A stretch of DNA of 56,281 nucleotides from Streptomyces sp. NRRL S-244. Its GTDB lineage: Bacteria; Actinomycetota; Actinomycetes; Streptomycetales; Streptomycetaceae. A program made the translations under genes and the position numbers. The stretch is from positions 1 to 56,281 of the forward strand of contig NZ_JOCX01000033.1 in assembly GCF_000717915.1 (NCBI RefSeq), read 5' to 3'. The notes beneath the pieces were generated by a model. The model was not told the DNA's origin, searched no databases, and saw nothing but the letters and a program-made list of their open reading frames with translations. This document shows, piece by piece, positions 51,888-56,281 of the stretch (positions are counted from its first letter, which is position 1; the number at the start of each line of letters is the position of its first letter).

Positions 51888-53228
51888 GTGAGCAGCGACG
51901 ACAGCACCGTCGGGGGACCCGACTCAGTAGCAGGGCAGGCCGCTCAGGGGGCGGAGGACGGGGTGGCCGAGGTGCCCGGGGGCACCGGTGAGGTGTGGGA
52001 CGTGGTCGTGGTCGGGGCCGGGCCGGCCGGCGCCTCGGCCGCGTTCGCGGCGGCGACGGCAGGGCGGCGCGTACTGCTGCTGGAGAAGGCCGAGCTGCCC
52101 CGGTACAAGACGTGCGGCGGCGGGATCATCGGGCCTTCGCGCGATGCCCTCCCGCCCGGTTTCGTCCTGCCGTTCAAGGACCGCATCCACGCGGTCACCT
52201 TCTCGCTGAACGGGAAGCTGACCCGGACCCGCCGTGCGCGGCAGATGCTCTTCGGGCTCGTCAACCGGCCGGAGTTCGACGCGGCGCTGGTCGCCGAGGC
52301 CGAGAAGGCCGGCGCCACCATCCGCACGGGGACGGCCGTCGCACGGGTCGAGCAGCACGGGGCGGCGGTGCCCGACCGGCGCACGGTCGCCGTGGTCCTC
52401 GCCGACGGGGAGACCGTCCTGGCGCGCGCGGTGGTCGGCGCGGACGGCAGCGCGAGCCGGATCGGCGCGCACGTCGGCGTCGAGATGGACCAGGTGGACC
52501 TCGGCCTGGAGGCGGAGATCCCGGTCCCGGAGACGGTCGCGGAAGACTGGAAGGGGCGGGTGCTCCTCGACTGGGGCCCGCTGCCCGGCAGTTACGGCTG
52601 GGTCTTCCCCAAGGGCGACACCCTGACCGTCGGGGTCATCTCGGCGAAGGGCGACGGGGCCGCGACCAAGCGGTACCTGGAGGACTTCATCGCCCGGCTC
52701 GGACTCGCCGGGTTCGAGCCCGTCATCTCGTCCGGGCACCTGACCCGCTGCCGCAAGCCCGAATCGCCGCTGTCGCGGGGCCGGGTCCTGGTCGCGGGCG
52801 ACGCGGCCGGACTGCTGGAGCCGTGGACCCGGGAGGGGATCTCCTTCGCGCTGCGCTCGGGCCGGCTGGCCGGGGAGTGGGCGGTGAAGATCTCCGAGGC
52901 GCAGGACGCGGTGGACGCGCGCCGCCAGGCCCTGAACTACGCGTTCGCGGTCAAGGCCGGACTGGGCGTCGAGATGGGCATCGGCAAGCGGATGCTGACA
53001 GCCTTCGAGGCCCGGCCGGGGCTGATGCACGCGGCGATCACCGGCTTCCGTCCGGCATGGCGGGCCTTCGCCCGCATCACCCGGGGCGCGACGACGCTGC
53101 CGGACCTGGTGCGGACGTATCCGATCGCCCGCAAGGCGCTGCACGTCCTGGACGGCCGGCAGGCGCGGAACCGGGCCGAGGGCCCGGAGCAGGGCCAGGG
53201 GCAAGGGCAGGAGACGGAGAAGGCTTAA
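51888..53228 (+). CDS. Geranylgeranyl reductase family FAD protein
   Basis: The 446-residue protein has an acidic N-terminal tail (1-35), the FAD motif VVVVGAGPAGASAAFA, the LPRYKTCGGGI segment diagnostic of geranylgeranyl reductases, and the second FAD motif VLVAGDAAGLLEPWTREGIS. Family members reduce isoprenoid double bonds, for example in menaquinone or archaeal-type lipids; in actinobacteria MenJ-like saturation of menaquinone is a good guess. The GTG at 51888 follows AGGAG at some distance. The C-terminus ends in a Gly/Gln repeat (QGQGQGQ). Confidence 0.92.
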   Translation: MSSDDSTVGGPDSVAGQAAQGAEDGVAEVPGGTGEVWDVVVVGAGPAGASAAFAAATAGRRVLLLEKAELPRYKTCGGGIIGPSRDALPPGFVLPFKDRIHAVTFSLNGKLTRTRRARQMLFGLVNRPEFDAALVAEAEKAGATIRTGTAVARVEQHGAAVPDRRTVAVVLADGETVLARAVVGADGSASRIGAHVGVEMDQVDLGLEAEIPVPETVAEDWKGRVLLDWGPLPGSYGWVFPKGDTLTVGVISAKGDGAATKRYLEDFIARLGLAGFEPVISSGHLTRCRKPESPLSRGRVLVAGDAAGLLEPWTREGISFALRSGRLAGEWAVKISEAQDAVDARRQALNYAFAVKAGLGVEMGIGKRMLTAFEARPGLMHAAITGFRPAWRAFARITRGATTLPDLVRTYPIARKALHVLDGRQARNRAEGPEQGQGQGQETEKA

Positions 53229-53344
53229 AGCGCCGGCCCGGCCCTGAGGGGGCGGGTGGTACGGCGGCCGGGCTCTTCCTGGCCGGCGGATGGACGAGGG
53301 TGGCGGTCTTGCCGGGTGTGCGGGCGAGGCCGCCGCTGCTTTTT

Positions 53345-53368
53345 GGGCGGGGCGGGGCGGGCGGGGGG
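53345..53368 (+). other. Predicted G-quadruplex motif
   Basis: Five G-runs of 3, 4, 4, 3 and 6 bases are separated by single Cs on the plus strand. It lies in the 211-bp gap between the convergent geranylgeranyl reductase and F420-type reductase genes. It might act in transcription termination; no other feature is visible in this gap. Confidence 0.45.
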
Positions 53369-53439
53369 CCGGCCGGGGTCGCCCGGGGTGCGGCAAGGGG
53401 TGCGGCCCGGGGTGCGCCGCGCCGCCTGAACCGTGCGCG

Positions 53440-53898
53440 TCAGTGTGACATCGTGATGCGGAAGACCGGGTGGTCGCCGGCGGTGGCCTGGAGCTCCGCG
53501 TCGGTGGACCGGGCGGTGACGCCCTGGAAGAACCGGTTGACCTCCCAGCCCCACTTCTCCAGGTAGGTGCGCAGCACGGCGGCCTTCTGCACCGGGTCGG
53601 TGATCTCGGTGACCGTGAAGGTGCGCACCTTGCGGCCCACGCGCAGCTCACCGCCGCCCGCCACCCGCATGTTGCGGACCCACTGCGAGTGGCCGCGCGC
53701 CGACACCAGGTACTGCTCGCCCTCGTACGTGTGCGGGTTGACCGGGATCCGCTGCATCTGGCCGGACTTGCGGCCGCGTACCGACAGCTCGGCGGAGCCG
53801 GCCAGGCTGATGCCGAGCCGGGCCAGCTTCCCGAAGAGGGCGTTGAAGCGGGTGGCGAGCGGACTTGCCTGGACGTAGTACGGGGTGGGCGCGTTCAT
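53440..53898 (-). CDS. Deazaflavin (F420)-dependent nitroreductase family protein (DDN-like)
   Basis: The 152-residue protein has the split-barrel fold of the DDN family: SAELSVRGRKSGQMQRIPVN (phosphate-binding GRKSG), YLVSARGHSQWVRNMRV, and VRTFTVTEI. It is expected to use F420H2 to reduce quinones, nitro compounds or similar. The ATG at 53898 follows GGAG. An operator-like palindrome sits 23 bp upstream, and further copies lie by the divergent TetR gene, so TetR probably represses both. Confidence 0.9.
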   Translation of the reverse strand: MNAPTPYYVQASPLATRFNALFGKLARLGISLAGSAELSVRGRKSGQMQRIPVNPHTYEGEQYLVSARGHSQWVRNMRVAGGGELRVGRKVRTFTVTEITDPVQKAAVLRTYLEKWGWEVNRFFQGVTARSTDAELQATAGDHPVFRITMSH

Positions 53899-53920
53899 GG
53901 CCTGCTCCGGGGTCGTTGGG

Positions 53921-54023
53921 AGAGCGGTGCTCTCGCTTGAGATCAGTGTGCACGGATTGCCGCTCCAAAACAAGAGCAGTGCTCTCTGAATGGAGCGACG
54001 CTCTGATTTTTGGGCAGTGCTCT
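53921..54023. promoter_or_regulatory. TetR operator array (four AGAGC-type palindromes)
   Basis: Sites: AGAGCGGTGCTCT (53921-53933), AGAGCAGTGCTCT (53973-53985), GGAGCGACGCTCT (53992-54004) and TGGGCAGTGCTCT (54011-54023). The last three start exactly 19 bp apart, and a degenerate fourth unit runs into the TetR start codon. They lie between the divergent DDN-like and TetR genes. Confidence 0.75.
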
Positions 54024-54044
54024 GCCTTCTGGCACACTGCTCGT

Positions 54045-54743
54045 ATGACTACCGTGCGCGGGGCCCGGGAGCGGGCCCGTATCGAGGTCACCGCCGCCAT
54101 CAAGGACGAGGCGCGCCGCATGCTCGCCGCCGAGGGCGCCGCCAAGCTCTCGCTGCGCGCCGTGGCCCGCGAGCTGGGCATGGTCTCCTCGGCCCTCTAC
54201 CGCTACTTCCCGAGCCGCGACGAGCTCCTCACCGCCCTCATCGTCGACGCCTACGACAGCATCGGCGCCGCCGCCGAGGAGGCCGACGCCCGCGCCCGCG
54301 CCGCCGGCGCCGCGCCCCGCGGGCGCTGGACGGCCGTCTGCGAGGCCGTCCGCTCCTGGGCCCTGGGCCACCCGCACGAGTACTCCCTGATCTACGGCTC
54401 CCCGGTCCCCGGTTACAGCGCCCCCATGGACACGGTCGCCCCCGCCTCCCGCGTCGGCAACACCTTCATCGGCATCGTCCGGGCCGCCCACGCCGGGCGC
54501 GGCCTCGCGCTGCCGCCGCTGCCCGCCGCCCTGCGCCCCGAGGCCGTACGGATGACCGCGGACTTCGCCGAGGGGCTGCCCCCGGAGGTCACCGCCGCCC
54601 TGGTCGCGGCCTGGGCGCAGCTGGTCGGCCTCATCTCCTTCGAGCTGTTCGGCCAGTTCAACCGGGTCGTCGAGGACCGCGCCACCTTCTTCACGCACGC
54701 GGCGGGCCAACTGGCCCACGGGATCGGGCTGCCCGCCGTATGA
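54045..54743 (+). CDS. TetR/AcrR family regulator
   Basis: The 232-residue protein has a TetR HTH (AAIKDEARRMLAAEGAAKLS, then LGMVSSALYRYFPSRDELLT) and a WHG-type ligand domain (SWALGHPHEYSLIYGSPVPG). No RBS is seen before ATG 54045, and the operator array runs up to the start codon, so the mRNA may be leaderless. It probably represses itself and the divergent F420-type reductase. Confidence 0.92.
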   Translation: MTTVRGARERARIEVTAAIKDEARRMLAAEGAAKLSLRAVARELGMVSSALYRYFPSRDELLTALIVDAYDSIGAAAEEADARARAAGAAPRGRWTAVCEAVRSWALGHPHEYSLIYGSPVPGYSAPMDTVAPASRVGNTFIGIVRAAHAGRGLALPPLPAALRPEAVRMTADFAEGLPPEVTAALVAAWAQLVGLISFELFGQFNRVVEDRATFFTHAAGQLAHGIGLPAV

Positions 54744-54938
54744 CGGCCCGTGCGCCCGTGCGCCCGTCCGTACGACGGCCCGTGCGGCCGCGTGACGCGC
54801 GGGATTCACATGATGAGGTGACGGATCGCTTGTCTGTTCCTCATACCAATGCGAGTGGTTCGGCTTTCACCGAACGGGCGCCCGTCTAGTGTTCGTCGGG
54901 TCGTGCTCCTGCCCCCGCCCCTCGTCGGAGGAACAGCC

Positions 54939-55871
54939 ATGGCCCGCGCCGTGAAGGCCCTGTACGCCGTCCTGGTCACCTCCTTACTGGCCGCCCCGGC
55001 GCCCGCCGTGCCCGCCTCGGCCGGCACCGCGGCCGAGGACGCCGTCCCGGCCCCGAGACCCCGGGCAGCCGGCGTGCGGGGACTGGAGATCGGCGTCCCC
55101 GCGTACGCATGGGCCGGGGACCGCATGCTCGGCGACCTCGTCGCCAGCACCCCCGCCGCGTCCGTGGTCGTCCTCAACCCGGGCAACGGCGACGCCCCCT
55201 TCGACGCCCGCTGGCAGGCCCGCGCCGACGCGCTGCGGGCCGGGACCACCGCCACCGGGGAGAAGACGAAGGTCCTCGGCTACGTCCACACGGACCACGG
55301 CAACCGCGACATCGCCGCCGTCAAGGCCTCCGTGGACAACTACCTCAAGACCCGCGACGGCCGGCTGCACGTGGACGGCATCTTCTTCGACGTCGTCAGC
55401 CGCGACTGCGGCCCCGGCAACGCCACCCGGGACCACTACGCGCAGCTGCGCGCGTACGTGCAGGACACCATGGACGCCGCGGACCCCACGGCCGCCGAGC
55501 TCGTGGTCGACAACCCCGGCACCGCCATCGCCGACTGCTACCTGGAGCCCGGCCACCGCACCGCGGACGTCTTCGTCACCTTCGAGGACACGTACGCCGC
55601 GTACACGGGAAGCGGCTGGCTCGGAGGGAACGTTTTCGCAGAGTCGGGCGGCTACCGCGCCGGTACGGAACTCGACCCGACCGGCACCGCGTTCTGGCAC
55701 CTCGTCCACGCCGTCCCGGACACCACCGCCATGCGCACCACGCTCCGCACCGCCTTCGAGCGCGGCGCCGGCTACGCGTACGCGACCGGCACGCGGATGC
55801 CCAACCCCTGGGACGAGTCACCGAGTTGGAAGTACCGGAACCAGACGCTGTACGCCGCCACTCTGGGCTGA
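54939..55871 (+). CDS. Secreted spherulin-4 (spherulation-specific family 4) protein
   Basis: The 310-residue protein has a signal peptide (MARAVKALYAVLVTSLLAA, then APAVPASA). The mature part is a spherulin-4 TIM-barrel with HVDGIFFDVVSRDC, LVVDNPGT, VFVTFEDTYAAY and a late WHLVH. Fungal relatives (Sph3, GH135) cleave galactosamine-containing exopolysaccharide; the Asp in DGIFFD is at the expected active-site strand. GGAGGA precedes the ATG. Codon 16 is TTA (54984-54986), within the signal peptide, so production should depend on bldA and fit late growth. Hydrolysis of a cell-surface or matrix polysaccharide is inference. Confidence 0.88.
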   Translation: MARAVKALYAVLVTSLLAAPAPAVPASAGTAAEDAVPAPRPRAAGVRGLEIGVPAYAWAGDRMLGDLVASTPAASVVVLNPGNGDAPFDARWQARADALRAGTTATGEKTKVLGYVHTDHGNRDIAAVKASVDNYLKTRDGRLHVDGIFFDVVSRDCGPGNATRDHYAQLRAYVQDTMDAADPTAAELVVDNPGTAIADCYLEPGHRTADVFVTFEDTYAAYTGSGWLGGNVFAESGGYRAGTELDPTGTAFWHLVHAVPDTTAMRTTLRTAFERGAGYAYATGTRMPNPWDESPSWKYRNQTLYAATLG

Positions 55872-55915
55872 CGGACGGGACGGCCGACGGCTGACGGCGG
55901 CCGGGGACGCGGCGG

Positions 55916-56167
55916 TCAGCGGCCGTCGTTCTCCGTGCGGCGGGCGAAGCGCCACAGGACGTGGGTGATCCGGAACAGGAACACCGCCCCCGCCAGGACC
56001 CCGGCCGTCACCGTGAGCACCCCGTCGGCGGTGGGGGAGACGTCGAAGACGAGGGCGGGGCCGTACACCGCCCCGAAGACGAGCGCGGCCGCGAAGCACC
56101 CGCTGACGAACGCGTAGCCGATCTCTATCGTGATCGCGTCGCGATCCGCCTGCGTCCGTCGCCCCAT
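55916..56167 (-). CDS. Small DUF6332-like membrane protein
   Basis: The 83-residue protein has a charged N-terminus (MGRRTQADRDAITIEIGYAF) and two hydrophobic helices (VSGCFAAALVFGAVYGPALV; GVLTVTAGVLAGAVFLF), ending HVLWRFARRTE. It resembles the small DUF6332 family of Streptomyces. The function is unknown. It is convergent with the spherulin-4 gene. Confidence 0.75.
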   Translation of the reverse strand: MGRRTQADRDAITIEIGYAFVSGCFAAALVFGAVYGPALVFDVSPTADGVLTVTAGVLAGAVFLFRITHVLWRFARRTENDGR

Positions 56168-56203
56168 CCACGCAGTGTCACAGCCCGTACCGCACCGTCA
56201 CAA

Positions 56204-56242
56204 GGGTGCCTCGGGGCTGCTTCGACCGCCCGCGAGGCACCC
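56204..56242. terminator. Hairpin near the window end
   Basis: GGGTGCCTCG (56204-56213) pairs with CGAGGCACCC (56233-56242) around a 19-nt loop. It is followed by CCCCGG-type hexamer repeats to the window end. Confidence 0.5.
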
Positions 56243-56281
56243 CCGGCCCCCAGCCCCGGCCCCGGCCCCGGCCCCCAGCCC

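Noticed and set aside
51697..51891. A small ORF reading MYAVYAYAVWVYSAVGYAAR
   Set aside because: It follows from the GTACGCC/GTGTACG repeats, has no RBS, and overlaps the next start; codon use is not convincing.

Overview
The window is high-GC actinobacterial chromosome, almost certainly Streptomyces. Many genes start with GTG, GC at third codon positions is near saturation, TTA codons are rare and restricted to a few genes, and the families are typical of the genus: an F420-type reductase, WS/DGAT, a DUF6421 operon, actinobacterial HTH-WD40 proteins, and a short HVDL-type leader peptide. I see no rRNA, tRNA, CRISPR array, transposase or phage gene.

Layout. 1-6.1 kb: a giant caspase/NACHT-like/WD40 protein (21 WD-like repeats) translationally coupled to an alpha/beta hydrolase; this is the best candidate for an uncharacterised conflict or cell-death system. 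6.2-11.5 kb: an Lrp regulator, an SDR-DUF2867 protein, a photolyase, a MerR regulator with a cobalamin-type domain, and a convergent ECF sigma factor; this looks like a light/DNA-repair group. 11.6-17 kb: a histidine phosphatase, two FUSC-type membrane exporters and a methyltransferase. 17.2-21.4 kb: bacterial nitric oxide synthase, a lactonase-like propeller, a CbiX-like protein lacking its metal histidines, and uracil-DNA glycosylase. 21.8-26.2 kb: WS/DGAT, an Old Yellow Enzyme with a single-cysteine ArsR regulator (three matching operators), and an FprA-type ferredoxin reductase. 26.3-28.5 kb: a divergent DUF305 lipoprotein / LVIVD protein pair, both with early TTA codons. 28.5-34.3 kb: TetR, M56 peptidase, DUF5134, GNAT, a degenerate GDPD, PadR and a luciferase-like oxidoreductase.

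34.5-37.8 kb: DUF6421-SDR-threonine aldolase operon. 37.9-40.7 kb: transglutaminase-like protein, PlsC, thioredoxin-fold protein, and a leader peptide with a flavin reductase. 40.9-44.1 kb: electron transfer flavoprotein etfBA and a DUF6986-type aldolase. 44.2-46.7 kb: an HTH-WD40 protein (14 repeats), followed by a small membrane protein, LacI, a kinase-NUDIX fusion, an MBL hydrolase, an 8-bp satellite, an M20 dipeptidase and a geranylgeranyl reductase. 53.4-56.2 kb: an F420-type reductase and TetR pair with an operator array, a secreted spherulin-4 protein and a small membrane protein.

Regulation is unusually legible. Matching palindromes link the Lrp gene to a FUSC exporter 8.5 kb away; TACG-N8-CGTA palindromes mark the OYE/ArsR promoters; AGAGC-type palindromes repeat every 19 bp at the TetR gene. 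Five genes carry a TTA codon and so are predicted to need the bldA tRNA, which would place both WD40 proteins, the DUF305/LVIVD pair and the secreted spherulin-4 protein under developmental control. Strong hairpins separate most convergent gene pairs.
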